A DNA stretch of 34,528 nucleotides from an uncultured Lachnospiraceae bacterium (GTDB lineage Bacteria > Bacillota > Clostridia > Lachnospirales > Lachnospiraceae): positions 1 through 34,528 of the forward strand of contig CACZIO010000053.1 of assembly GCA_902781215.1 (NCBI GenBank), given 5' to 3'. Below the pieces are notes generated by a model, which saw only the letters and a list, made by a program, of their open reading frames with translations, was not told where the DNA came from and did no database searches. Numbering within the stretch: position 1 is the first letter of the stretch; the number at the start of each line of letters is the position of its first letter. Below, piece by piece: positions 7,766 to 15,415 of this stretch. The position numbers and the translations under genes were made by a program.

Positions 7766-8515
7766 TTACTGCAGAAGCAGGGAGAAGTTCCTGCGCTCGC
7801 TGTGTTCCTGTTCCGCCTGGGCCAGGCGGAGATATTGCGGACGGAAATCATCCGCAGTGACCATGCAGGCATCGCCCTGTTCCTCATAGTACGCATAAGC
7901 CAGGGCGGCCACCGCCGCAGCGCGCTGTCTGGCCAGGTGGGCCGGCGCAAAGGTATAGGGAACCTTCATAAGCTCCGCCAGTGCCTCCCTGCTCACAGGC
8001 ACGCCGTCGCCCAAAAAGATGACGAAGCGGCCGCGGGCGTTGAGGTCCTCCGCGATTTCCGCCACGGGAATGACACACTGGGGCCGTACGACGGAAAAGC
8101 GCATGCCGTCCGGTGCATCGCCGTCCTGTATCCACTCATAGATGCCCGTGTAGACCTGCTGTCTGCGGGCATCCATCAGGGGGCAGATGAGGCTGTCTGT
8201 TCCAAACAGATTATAGGCGATGGAATCCACGGTGGGCACCGGGATGATCGGACAGTCCATGGCCATGGCAGCTCCCTTGGCCGTCGCCGCTCCGATGCGC
8301 AGGCCCGTAAAGGATCCCGGGCCCTTCGAGATCGCGATGGCATCCACTGTGGACAGGTCCAGGTCCAGCATGTGCTTCACTTCGTCCATCATAGGCACCA
8401 GACTCTGTGCGTGTTTTTTCTTATATTGTACGTTATAGTCGGCAATCAGAAGGCCATCCTCCAGGACTGCACAGCCTGCGACCGGCCCCGATGCCTCTAT
8501 GGCCATGATTTTCAT
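7766..8515 (-). CDS. tsaB: tRNA threonylcarbamoyladenosine biosynthesis protein TsaB
   Basis: Non-catalytic ASKHA-fold partner that dimerises with TsaD in the t6A complex. The 249-residue protein starts MKIMAIEASGPVAGCAV, has the family hallmark GPGSFTGLRIG at 65-75 and a MDARRQQVY motif. The ATG at 8515 follows AGAGGTGAG. A longer in-frame reading up to 8701 is only an overlap with tsaE in another frame and lacks family similarity. tsaE ends 71 bases upstream. Confidence 0.95.
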   Translation of the reverse strand: MKIMAIEASGPVAGCAVLEDGLLIADYNVQYKKKHAQSLVPMMDEVKHMLDLDLSTVDAIAISKGPGSFTGLRIGAATAKGAAMAMDCPIIPVPTVDSIAYNLFGTDSLICPLMDARRQQVYTGIYEWIQDGDAPDGMRFSVVRPQCVIPVAEIAEDLNARGRFVIFLGDGVPVSREALAELMKVPYTFAPAHLARQRAAAVAALAYAYYEEQGDACMVTADDFRPQYLRLAQAEQEHSERRNFSLLLQ

Positions 8516-8586
8516 ACTCACCTCTTCCTCAGCATGCTGAGCACGGCAGTGCGCAGACATCGCGAACGGAATATTTGCGAAAGCTC

Positions 8587-9018
8587 TTATCCGGCCCGGT
8601 CGATCATGACCCGGCGGTAGTCCACTCCCTTCTGCAGGTCCTTCTCGATCCGGACGATGATGGTCCGGACAGGGAGCAGGTCTGCGATCCGGCCCGCCCA
8701 TTCGATCAGGCAGACGCCATTGCCCTCGAGATACTCATCGAGGCCGACCTCCACCATTTCCTCCGCATCCTCGATCCGGTAGACATCGAAATGATAGAGA
8801 GGGATCCTCCCCTCTTCGTAAATCTGCAGAATGGTAAAGGTCGGGCTGTTCACCGGTTCCTCGATCCCGAGTCCCTCGGCGAAGCCCTTTGTAAAAACTG
8901 TCTTGCCCGCGCCCAGGTCTCCTGCCAGGGCAATGACATCCCCGGGCTGCGCCTTCTGCGCAAGTTCTCTGCCGAGCCGGAGGGTGTCCTCGGGGCTCCG
9001 GGATTCGTAGATCTGCAT
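8587..9018 (-). CDS. tsaE: tRNA threonylcarbamoyladenosine biosynthesis ATPase TsaE
   Basis: P-loop ATPase that resets the TsaB-TsaD complex during t6A synthesis. The 143-residue protein has the Walker A GDLGAGKT at 33-40, then NSPTFTI, the YHFDVYR motif and CLIEWAGR, in the family order and at the normal length. I chose the ATG at 9018 (MQIYESRSPEDT), preceded by an AGCAGGA-type site. An open frame runs up to an ATG at 9138, but the extra 40 residues are translated from repeat and hairpin DNA and are not family-like. First gene of the tsaE-tsaB-rimI-rnz-tsaD block, downstream of rpiB. Confidence 0.94.
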   Translation of the reverse strand: MQIYESRSPEDTLRLGRELAQKAQPGDVIALAGDLGAGKTVFTKGFAEGLGIEEPVNSPTFTILQIYEEGRIPLYHFDVYRIEDAEEMVEVGLDEYLEGNGVCLIEWAGRIADLLPVRTIIVRIEKDLQKGVDYRRVMIDRAG

Positions 9019-9050
9019 ATGTTTTCCTGCTCTTTCTATCTGCCTTCCCA

Positions 9051-9070
9051 TGCCGCCCGCCAGAGCGGCA
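9051..9070. repeat. Small hairpin repeat, copy C (upstream of tsaE)
   Basis: TGCCGC and GCGGCA arms around an 8-base loop, starting 33 bases upstream of the tsaE ATG. It resembles the copies at 5888-5907 and 15416-15435. Confidence 0.4.
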
Positions 9071-9130
9071 AAGCAGTATTTGGGACAAAAGACCGCGGAT
9101 CCTGCGGCCCGCACAGGATTCGCGGCCTCC

Positions 9131-9201
9131 ACACTCATTATTTATCTATCTTGTCCCGCTGCCGCATGGCTCATTGTTTTTCAATCTTGTCCCGCTGCCG
9201 C
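9131..9201. repeat. Tandem pair of about 35 bp carrying rpiB-end-like codons
   Basis: Copy 1 is 9131-9165 and copy 2 is 9166-9201. They share an exact TCTTGTCCCGCTGCCGC end and a similar start. On the minus strand each contains a diverged form of the last codons of rpiB: GAC AAG ATT GAA AAA CAA TGA (9191-9171) and GAC AAG ATA GAT AAA TAA TGA (9155-9135), against GAC AAG ATT GAA AAA ACG CGC TGA in the gene itself. Confidence 0.65.
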
Positions 9202-9229
9202 AGCGCTCCTGCGCGAAGGCAGCCTGAAG

Positions 9230-9295
9230 CGAAATTGCGGAGGCAATTTCGGTGAAGGATCAACGAATCGTGTGACGCCGTGCGTCACCGATTCG
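9230..9295. repeat. Two adjacent hairpins downstream of rpiB
   Basis: CGAAATTGC / GCAATTTCG (9230-9238 and 9243-9251) form a perfect 9-bp stem with a GGAG loop. Next, CGAATCG plus GTGACG (9264-9277) pair with CGTCAC plus CGATTCG (9283-9295), a 13-bp stem with one bulge. Neither has a T-run. Confidence 0.6.
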
Positions 9296-9334
9296 AGATT
9301 GAAAAAACGGCGCATCAGCGCGTTTTTTCAATCT
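9296..9334 (-). terminator. Hairpin overlapping the rpiB stop codon, probable terminator
   Basis: AGATTGAAAAAACG (9296-9309) and CGTTTTTTCAATCT (9321-9334) are perfect 14-bp inverted arms. The rpiB stop codon lies in the loop. On the minus strand the short core GCGC-TGAT-GCGC is followed by CG and six T, so it may terminate transcription. Confidence 0.5.
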
Positions 9335-9749
9335 TGTCAATCCTTCTCTGGTGGCGTTCGCCGTTGGAGAAGGGCGTCGCGAAGAAGGTATCAACGATAT
9401 CCATGGCCACGTTCTCACCGACCATGCCCGCTCCGATCGCCAGGACATTGGCATCGTTGTGTTCGCGGGTCAGGCGCGCCGTGGTCGAGTTGTGGCAGAG
9501 CGCGCAGCGGATGCCGGGCACCTTATTGGCTGTGATGGAGATGCCGATGCCGGTCGTGCAGATGACGATTCCCTTCTCACATTCACCGGATGCGACGGCC
9601 TCCGCCACGGGACGTCCGTAGTCCGGATAGTCGCAGGATTCGAGACTGTAGGTCCCGAAGTCCTTCACTTCCATGCCCTTTTCCTGCAGGTGGGCGATCA
9701 CCTTTGCCTTGAGTTCAAAACCGCCGTGGTCAGATCCGATTGCAATCAT
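9315..9749 (-). CDS. rpiB: Ribose-5-phosphate isomerase B
   Basis: Interconverts ribose 5-phosphate and ribulose 5-phosphate in the non-oxidative pentose phosphate pathway. The 144-residue protein starts MIAIGSDHGGFELK, has the catalytic-Cys loop ICTTGIGISITANK (Cys64) and the HNSTTARLTREHNDANVL substrate segment. The ATG at 9749 follows AAGGAGA; an upstream frame to 9869 only adds a Lys/Arg run translated from the purine-rich leader. The last codons (DKIEKTR) lie within one arm of a hairpin and recur as noncoding copies downstream. LacA/RpiB relatives act on other sugars, but the standard RpiB motifs favour ribose phosphate. Confidence 0.94.
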   Translation of the reverse strand: MIAIGSDHGGFELKAKVIAHLQEKGMEVKDFGTYSLESCDYPDYGRPVAEAVASGECEKGIVICTTGIGISITANKVPGIRCALCHNSTTARLTREHNDANVLAIGAGMVGENVAMDIVDTFFATPFSNGERHQRRIDKIEKTR

Positions 9750-9864
9750 TTTCTTTCTCCTTTTCTTTTCCCTTTTTCTTTTCCTTTTTACCTCTGCGCT
9801 CCCGACTTGGTGGTGTTCACTTTCCAGCACCTGACGGCATGAAGCACATCTGTAATCCGCAAAC

Positions 9865-9892
9865 ATCATAACACATCCAAAAAAAGATGCAA
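9865..9892 (-). promoter_or_regulatory. Candidate promoter of rpiB
   Basis: On the minus strand TTGCAT, 16 bases, then TATGAT preceded by TGT (an extended -10). It is about 110 bases upstream of the rpiB ATG in an AT-rich gap. Confidence 0.45.
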
Positions 9893-9959
9893 CTGTTACA
9901 GAAAAGACCCCGCCGCACTGCTGCGGAGCCGCTGCTGAAATCGGAATTTCCTATAAAGT

Positions 9960-9992
9960 AAAAAAACAGCTGCCCCGTCAAGAGGCAGCTGC
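9960..9992 (-). terminator. Intrinsic terminator of the ribU unit
   Basis: On the minus strand CAGCTGCC and GGGCAGCTG form a stem with a short loop and run straight into a seven-T tract. It lies about 140 bases past the ribU stop and before the rpiB promoter. Confidence 0.8.
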
Positions 9993-10127
9993 TGTCAGTA
10001 TTGTGTTTGTAGATTCAGGTCCCGCCGGATCAGGATCTTTTGCCGGGTTCCTGAAACAAAGGTGTTGCCTGCACCCGGCTGTATCCATGCTCCTTTGCAG
10101 TGTAAGCACCTGTGTTCCCGGGCCTCC

Positions 10128-10883
10128 TCAGCGGCTCTGGCCCTCGGTCATGGTGCGGCCGTATTTGATGATGGGGCTGACCTTTTTGTAGATCAGCATG
10201 GTGAGCACGGAGATGCCCACGCCCTTGATGATGTTGATGGGAGCGACCATGAGGATGACGAAGGATGTCAGGTCCTTGACGGCCGGGTTGATGGCACTGC
10301 CCATGCCCAGGATGGCATCGAGCGGCAGGCCGAAGAGCTTGGAAAAAGCGGGCAGGAGGTAGAAGGCGTTGAACCAGGTGCCGAAGACCGTCATGACGAT
10401 CGTGCCGACGATGCAGCCCAGGATCGCGCTCTTCCTCGATTTATGAAACATATAGACGACGGAGGCGGGCAGGACCAGCATGCAGCCGATCAGGAAGTTG
10501 GCCAGGTCGCCGACAAAGGCGGTCGATGTGCCCTTGAGCACCAGCTTGACCAGTTCCTTGATGAATTCCACCAGGACGCCCGCGACCGGTCCGAAGGCAA
10601 AGCCCGCGATCATGGCGGGGAGCTCGGAGAAGTCCAGCTTGTAGAACTCCGGCGCGATCACCGGGATGGAAAAGTCAAAGCAGTAGAGGATGCCGGAGAG
10701 GGCGGAGAACATGCCGATCATGACGATCTTGCGCGTCGCCAGGATCCTCTCTGTCCCGCCGTTTTTGGCGCGCGCGGCCCGCTCAAGCAGGTAGGCCACC
10801 AGGACCAGGCCGACGACCGCCACGAGGCACACGCCGAGAAAACCCAGGTTTTCCTTTGCCGACTCCAATAATCCGTTTCCCAT
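10128..10883 (-). CDS. ribU: ECF transporter S component, RibU type (riboflavin)
   Basis: Membrane substrate-binding subunit of an energy-coupling factor importer; the shared EcfA/EcfT parts are not in this window. Of 251 residues, the RibU signature region FYKLDFSELPAMIAGFAFGP followed by VGDLANFLIG is clear, as are the other hydrophobic helices. An additional N-terminal membrane segment (about 14-33) and a basic linker precede the usual six-helix core. The ATG follows AAAGGAG, 57 bases after murA. No FMN riboswitch fits in that short gap, so if flavin controls this gene it does so elsewhere. Riboflavin specificity is inferred from the signature. Confidence 0.82.
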   Translation of the reverse strand: MGNGLLESAKENLGFLGVCLVAVVGLVLVAYLLERAARAKNGGTERILATRKIVMIGMFSALSGILYCFDFSIPVIAPEFYKLDFSELPAMIAGFAFGPVAGVLVEFIKELVKLVLKGTSTAFVGDLANFLIGCMLVLPASVVYMFHKSRKSAILGCIVGTIVMTVFGTWFNAFYLLPAFSKLFGLPLDAILGMGSAINPAVKDLTSFVILMVAPINIIKGVGISVLTMLIYKKVSPIIKYGRTMTEGQSR

Positions 10884-10940
10884 GGTTTCAGCTCCTTTCC
10901 GGCGGCAGCCCTTCCAGTGTCATCTGCGGGGCAGCTGTTT

Positions 10941-12239
10941 TCACCCCACCTTGAACTGGAACTTTCTCTTCTCCAGCTCCGAATCGATGGTCTCGATCTC
11001 GGCGCCCAGCCTGCGGAGCTTCTCGGGGAAGTCCTCATAGCCGCGCTCGATATAGTGGATATCGTAGACCTCCGAGATTCCTTCCGCCGCGAGGGCCGCG
11101 ATCACGAGGGCCGCGCCTGCGCGCAGGTCGGGGGAACTGAGGTTGGCACCGGTGTACTTTTCCACACCGTTGATGATGGCTGTGTTGCCCTCCACCTGGA
11201 TATGGGCGCCCATCTTGGTGAGCTCGTCCACATATTTAAAGCGGTTCTCGAAAATGCTCTCCGTGATGATGCTGACGCCGCGGGACAGGCCCAGCAGAAC
11301 CGTGATCTGCGGCTGCATATCTGTCGGAAATCCCGGATAGGGAAGGGTCTTGGCATTGGTCGGGCCCAGACGGCGGGTGGCTACGACACGCACCTCATCG
11401 TCGGACTCGTGGATCTGACATCCCATCTCCATCAGCTTGGCGGTGAGGGATTCCAGATGCTTGGGAATGACGTTTTTGATCACCACATCCCCTCGCGTCG
11501 CGGCGGCGGCAAACATGAAGGTGCCCGCTTCGATCTGGTCCGGGATGATGGAATAGTTGGTGCCGTGGAGTTTCTGGACCCCCTTGATACGGATGACATC
11601 CGTGCCGGCGCCCTTGATGCTGGCGCCCATGCTGTTGAGGAAGTTGGCCGTGTCGACGACGTGCGGCTCCTTGGCCGCGTTCTCGATAATGGTCACGCCC
11701 TCTGCCATGGTGGCCGCCATCATGATATTGATCGTGGCGCCGACCGAGACGACGTCCATGTAGATGTGGGCGCCGCGCAGGACCTCCGCCTCGGCGATGA
11801 CCATGCCGGGAGGCGCCAGGCGCACATCCGCGCCCAGGGCGCGGAAGCCCTTGATGTGCTGGTCGATCGGCCGCAGGCCGATATTACATCCGCCCGGCAG
11901 GGCGACGGCCGCGTGGCGGTGCCGGCCCAGCAGGGATCCGATCAGGTAATAGGAGCCGCGGATCTTGCGCACATATTCGTTGTCCACGACCGCGTCCGCT
12001 GTGATGCCGGACCCGTTGATCCGGTAGCAGTGCCGGTCGATCTTCTCCACATGTCCGCCGATCGCGCGGATCGCCTTGAGGATCGCGCGGATATCGCTCA
12101 CATCGGGCACATTCTCCAGCGTCACGGTCTCACTGGTCATGACAGAAGCTGCCAGAATGCCCAGCGCCGCGTTCTTGGCACCCGCTATTTCCACTTCGCC
12201 GCTCAGGGGATTTCCACCCTTAACAATATAATGTTCCAT
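10941..12239 (-). CDS. murA: UDP-N-acetylglucosamine 1-carboxyvinyltransferase
   Basis: First committed step of peptidoglycan synthesis: adds enolpyruvate from PEP to UDP-GlcNAc; target of fosfomycin. The 432-residue protein has Lys22-Asn23 in IAGAKNAAL, the catalytic Cys118 in PGGCNIGLRPIDQH, and the late segments PTDMQPQ and ENRFKYVDEL. The ATG at 12239 follows AAAGGGG. Cys118 predicts normal fosfomycin reactivity. Clostridia often carry two MurA paralogues (murA and murZ); sequence alone does not tell which this is. Confidence 0.96.
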   Translation of the reverse strand: MEHYIVKGGNPLSGEVEIAGAKNAALGILAASVMTSETVTLENVPDVSDIRAILKAIRAIGGHVEKIDRHCYRINGSGITADAVVDNEYVRKIRGSYYLIGSLLGRHRHAAVALPGGCNIGLRPIDQHIKGFRALGADVRLAPPGMVIAEAEVLRGAHIYMDVVSVGATINIMMAATMAEGVTIIENAAKEPHVVDTANFLNSMGASIKGAGTDVIRIKGVQKLHGTNYSIIPDQIEAGTFMFAAAATRGDVVIKNVIPKHLESLTAKLMEMGCQIHESDDEVRVVATRRLGPTNAKTLPYPGFPTDMQPQITVLLGLSRGVSIITESIFENRFKYVDELTKMGAHIQVEGNTAIINGVEKYTGANLSSPDLRAGAALVIAALAAEGISEVYDIHYIERGYEDFPEKLRRLGAEIETIDSELEKRKFQFKVG

Positions 12240-12314
12240 CGAAGCCCCTTTATCGCGCAGCTTTCGCTGCCTGCTTCAGCGGACACGGCCGGGCCGCGTC
12301 CGAATTTGTCTTTG

Positions 12315-12953
12315 TCATCTTCCGGCAGGCTTTCTGCTCCCTGTCTTTTTTCCGGGGGACTTTTTCCCCGCAGGTCTTCCTCTGCCGGCGTCCTTTTTGC
12401 GGATCGAGTAGCCGAAACTGCCCAGCTTCCTGCCCAGGGAATAGTACTCCCCGTGCACGTAGGCGGTCAGGCCGGCCTTCTCGAGGGCAAAGCGCCCCCT
12501 CTCATCGAGATACTGCTCATCCACGGAGACCGCCACGACCTTCGCGATGAAGAGATCGTGGGTGCCCAGCTTTTCGACGGCCGTCACCACACATTCCAGG
12601 CAGACCGGGCTCTCGCCGATCGAAGGCGCCTGGACCTTCTGCGAAGGGACCTTCGTCAGGTGCAGGTGCTCGAACTTGTCGACATCCCTGCCGGACCGGA
12701 CTCCGCAGAAATCCGCGGCCCGGGTCAGCTTCTCCGTCGTCAGGTTGATGACGAATTCACCGGTGCGCTCGATCACATCGTGTGAATAGCGCTCCGGCCG
12801 GATGGACACGGAGACCATCACGGGATCGCTGCAGATCGTGCCCGCCCAGGCGGCCGTCATAATGTTGGCCCGGCCCTCCTCATCGGCACAGCTGAGCATG
12901 ACGGGAGGTACGGGATACAGCATGTTCGAGGGACGCCAGTACTGTCTTGCCAT
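12315..12953 (-). CDS. Flavin reductase-like (FMN-binding split barrel) protein
   Basis: Predicted FMN-binding protein of the flavoredoxin/flavin-reductase-like family. Residues 1-190 show the family pattern: YPVPPVMLSCAD, the N-I-M-T-A-A-W segment, DPVMVSVSIRPERYSHD, then TGEFVINL and DFCGVRSGRDVDKF. The protein ends in a strongly basic tail (about 25 residues of Lys, Arg, Gly, Pro and Ser) with internal repeats such as PAGKKS and PGKKTG, which is unusual for the family. I prefer the ATG at 12953, with an AGGAG site; a TTG at 12983 is possible. It lies between the coiled-coil gene and murA in one probable operon. The physiological electron acceptor is unknown. Confidence 0.85.
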   Translation of the reverse strand: MARQYWRPSNMLYPVPPVMLSCADEEGRANIMTAAWAGTICSDPVMVSVSIRPERYSHDVIERTGEFVINLTTEKLTRAADFCGVRSGRDVDKFEHLHLTKVPSQKVQAPSIGESPVCLECVVTAVEKLGTHDLFIAKVVAVSVDEQYLDERGRFALEKAGLTAYVHGEYYSLGRKLGSFGYSIRKKDAGRGRPAGKKSPGKKTGSRKPAGR

Positions 12954-12996
12954 CGTGTTGCGATCACTCCTGTGAAAAAGCAAAAAGAATAGAACC

Positions 12997-13626
12997 TCAG
13001 TGCATACTCAGAAACATACTGAGCAGGCCCACGCCCTCCAGGAGCTGGATCGCGAGCACTGCGATCAGGAGCCCGAACGAAAACTTCCGCATGAAAGCCT
13101 CCGCGGGGTCGGGCCTGGCCGCCTCCTGCAGCGCATCCAGCTGCGCCTTGAGTTCCTCGGTCTGTTTGGCCAGTTCCGAGATCATGGCCGCCTGAATATT
13201 TCTGTATACCCTGACGTTCTCCTTGTGATTAAAATCATCGGACTGCCGGTGCAGCTGCGTCGCGTGATCCTGCGATTTCTGCACGGCATCGATCACCGCC
13301 TGCCGGGAATCCCCCGCCGCGGCCCTGACCTGGTCCTGCAGCACCTGTGTGTCCAGCCCCTGCATGGTGGTCAGCTTTTCCGAGATCCTGTCGTTATTGT
13401 CCTGGATCAGCCGGCGGATCTCATCCGTCTGGCTGCGGTTCATGAACTGAAGCTTCTGCACCAGCTCATTGTTCCGGTCGTACAGATCACGCAGCTGCTC
13501 GATCATCTGTGTATAATCGCTTACCTCCTCCCGCAGCCTGTCCGTCCTGGCGGCTTCCGCCGCACCGTTGGCGCGGATCAGTTCATCGGGATTATTCAGA
13601 TCCATGATCGGGACCGTGTTGCGCAT
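12997..13626 (-). CDS. Tail-anchored coiled-coil protein of unknown function
   Basis: I do not recognise a family. The 209-residue protein has no signal peptide. Residues about 20-175 are polar, rich in Gln, Glu, Asp, Arg and Leu with heptad-like spacing, suggesting a long coiled coil. A single hydrophobic segment, FGLLIAVLAIQLLEGVGLLSMF-like, closes the protein and leaves only a few residues after it, which suggests a membrane anchor at the C-terminus with the coiled coil in the cytoplasm. The start is ATG 13626 (or the adjoining GTG 13629) after GGAGG. It leads a probable operon with a flavin-reductase-like gene, murA and ribU, so a link with the cell envelope is possible but unproven. Confidence 0.75.
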   Translation of the reverse strand: MRNTVPIMDLNNPDELIRANGAAEAARTDRLREEVSDYTQMIEQLRDLYDRNNELVQKLQFMNRSQTDEIRRLIQDNNDRISEKLTTMQGLDTQVLQDQVRAAAGDSRQAVIDAVQKSQDHATQLHRQSDDFNHKENVRVYRNIQAAMISELAKQTEELKAQLDALQEAARPDPAEAFMRKFSFGLLIAVLAIQLLEGVGLLSMFLSMH

Positions 13627-14135
13627 CACTTTCCTCCGGTTTTGTCCTTGTCAGATTCCACGGCAGATCACGGGCTTCCGGAGACCTGATCAGATTCTCC
13701 GCAGCCGCACCGCATAAGCTTCAGGGCGTTTTTTTCAGTTTCTGCCCGTCAGCAGCTCAGGATGCCGCCGCCCGCTGCCGGTCCGCAGAAAATCCTTCCT
13801 CCTGTACGAAAGACCATACGGGAGGATATTTATCCGCGAATCCACGTTTCAGCACTATATATTGTATCTGAGTGTGGGGATTACAGATATCATACCATCA
13901 TCCGATTCCATTTACAATTCAGAAACGGAGCCCGCCTCATTTTCAGACAGTAAACCTAAAAAGCGGGATTTTTTGGTCGCGTTTTCGTGAATCATTCCCC
14001 TTTACATTGACCAATCCGGCGCCCCGCGGTCCCTTTCTGTCAAAAAAAGCGCAGCAGCGACTCCACGGGTTACACGAAAAAACGGAAAAAACTGTTCCAA
14101 AATCACTGGTCCAAAAAGTTGTCCCGGAAAAAGTA
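13627..14135. other. Gene-poor spacer upstream of the coiled-coil gene
   Basis: No convincing gene on either strand. The part from about 13800 to 14000 is AT-rich and holds one candidate minus-strand promoter (13889-13917). The remainder up to the tandem array at 14136 shows no recognisable element. Confidence 0.5.
13889..13917 (-). promoter_or_regulatory. Candidate promoter of the coiled-coil/murA/ribU unit
   Basis: TTGTAA, 17 bases and TATGAT on the minus strand, about 260 bases before the first gene of the unit. Confidence 0.4.
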
Positions 14136-14300
14136 CATCCGGTTGATGCCTGTCCGGATGATCCTGGTCCAGATAAAGTCGGATCAGATGAAGTCTGTCC
14201 GGTTGAAGTCTGCCCGGTTGATCCGGCCCGGATGAAGCCAGTCCGAATGAAGTCTGTCCGGCTGCAGTCTGCCCGGTTACAGTCAGTCCAGAAGAAGGTC
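14136..14300. repeat. Degenerate 15-bp tandem repeat array at a gene 3' end
   Basis: About eleven units with plus-strand consensus near GTCCGGATGAAGTCT; units begin at 14152, 14167, 14182, 14197, 14212 (14 bases), 14226, 14241, 14256, 14271 and 14286, with a further unit before them. The last units reach into the final codons and stop of the glycosyltransferase at 14283. No stable frame is used through the array, so most of it is noncoding. Confidence 0.8.
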
Positions 14301-15356
14301 CCGGATCGCAGGAAGTTCCCGGATCAGCAGCCTCTGCAGCTGCGCGCACTCCGGCAGGCCGTGCAGGGAGAATGGCGCCTTCTGCGCCAGGAACAGGGGG
14401 TACATCCTGTCCGCAGGCTCCTCCATTCCCAGGAAGGAGGCATCCGCCAGGGTCTCCGCCCAGACGGACACGCCGTCCGCGAGGGCCTCGCGCCTCTCCT
14501 TTTCCAGCGCGCAGAGGGCTCTCCCCCGCTCGCGCGCCATCCGGTACTCCTCTATTTCTCCCCGTGCCGCAAAGGCGGCTGCCTGCGCCCGCTCCACAGC
14601 GGTCAGGGCCGGCAGGTTGAGGGCGCGTTGAAACAGGGGCAGATTTTTATAGAAGACAAATCCGGCATTGCCGGCGGTCATCTGCCGGCGGAAGGTATTG
14701 ACACGGACACCGTAGGCATTGCGGCCGCTGTCTGCAGCACATCCGCCTCCCGGTCCGTCCGCAGGGCGGACACGGGCGCCGGGGACCTGCACAGTCCGGG
14801 CGCCGGCCAGGGCCGCGCGCAGGGTGAGGTCCAAGGCCTCGAGGCCGTCGAAATGCCTCTCATCGAACCAGCCGATCTCCTCGAGCACCTCCATGCGGTA
14901 CATGGCGCATCCGTCCGGTACCGCGAGGACGGGGACGGGCTGTCTGCGGCGGACCGGCCCGGTTCCGCGATTCGCCCCGGAACGCTTCCATGGCTCCGGA
15001 ACTGCACAAAAGTCATTCTCCGCACCCGGCGCCTCCAGGGCCTCCAGGAGCCTGCGGACGCAGGACCTGCCGGGCTGGAGCTCCGGCCGGATCAGGAAGG
15101 CGTACTGCGTCTGCACCAGGCGCAGGCCCATATTCGCCGCGTGGGCAAAGCCCGTGTGGGCTGGCACGCGCAGCAGGACGGCGGAGGGCCATCTTCTGCC
15201 CACCATCTGCGCTGTCCCGTCGTCAGACCCGTCGTCGACGACAATGATCTGCGGCGGGCAGTCTCCCGCCAGGAGCGCTGATATGCATACCGCCAGTTCC
15301 CTGCGGCAGTTTCTCGCAGGCAGGACAGCAGTTACTTTTTGATTCAGATCGTTCAT
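14283..15356 (-). CDS. Family 2 glycosyltransferase
   Basis: Predicted GT-A fold sugar transferase for a surface glycan. The N-terminus VTAVLPARNC, followed by IIVVDDGSDDGTAQM and HTGFAHAANMGLRL, is classic GT2. The expected metal-binding Asp-x-Asp site is not obvious; the sequence there reads FLIRPELQPGR. A later GWFDERHFDGLEALDL segment matches the usual acceptor-side motif. The C-terminal 120 residues are Ala/Arg/Glu-rich and possibly helical. The ATG at 15356 fits the family start but has no clear Shine-Dalgarno; a TTG at 15458, four bases after the upstream stop, would add 34 residues, so the start is uncertain. Last of three glycosyltransferase genes; its 3' end runs into a 15-bp repeat array. 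Confidence 0.85.
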   Translation of the reverse strand: MNDLNQKVTAVLPARNCRRELAVCISALLAGDCPPQIIVVDDGSDDGTAQMVGRRWPSAVLLRVPAHTGFAHAANMGLRLVQTQYAFLIRPELQPGRSCVRRLLEALEAPGAENDFCAVPEPWKRSGANRGTGPVRRRQPVPVLAVPDGCAMYRMEVLEEIGWFDERHFDGLEALDLTLRAALAGARTVQVPGARVRPADGPGGGCAADSGRNAYGVRVNTFRRQMTAGNAGFVFYKNLPLFQRALNLPALTAVERAQAAAFAARGEIEEYRMARERGRALCALEKERREALADGVSVWAETLADASFLGMEEPADRMYPLFLAQKAPFSLHGLPECAQLQRLLIRELPAIRDLLLD

Positions 15357-15415
15357 AGAAATATATGGAAATATCCCGCGGAAAGAGCGCGTGGTCTTTT
15401 CACAATTGTATGCGT

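Noticed and set aside
9019-9138. 40-residue N-terminal extension of TsaE
   Set aside because: Translated from hairpin and repeat DNA, not family-like, and the ATG at 9018 gives the normal TsaE start.
10884-10940. FMN riboswitch before ribU
   Set aside because: The gap to murA is 57 bases, too short, and contains no RFN-type conserved blocks.
10917-12785. 622-codon plus-strand open frame
   Set aside because: Antisense to murA and the flavin-reductase-like gene; Asp/His/Arg-rich composition and no ribosome binding site.
13872-15281. 469-codon plus-strand open frame across the 15-bp array
   Set aside because: Mostly antisense to a glycosyltransferase; the repeat part gives Val/Asp/Pro pentapeptides but there is no start signal or domain.
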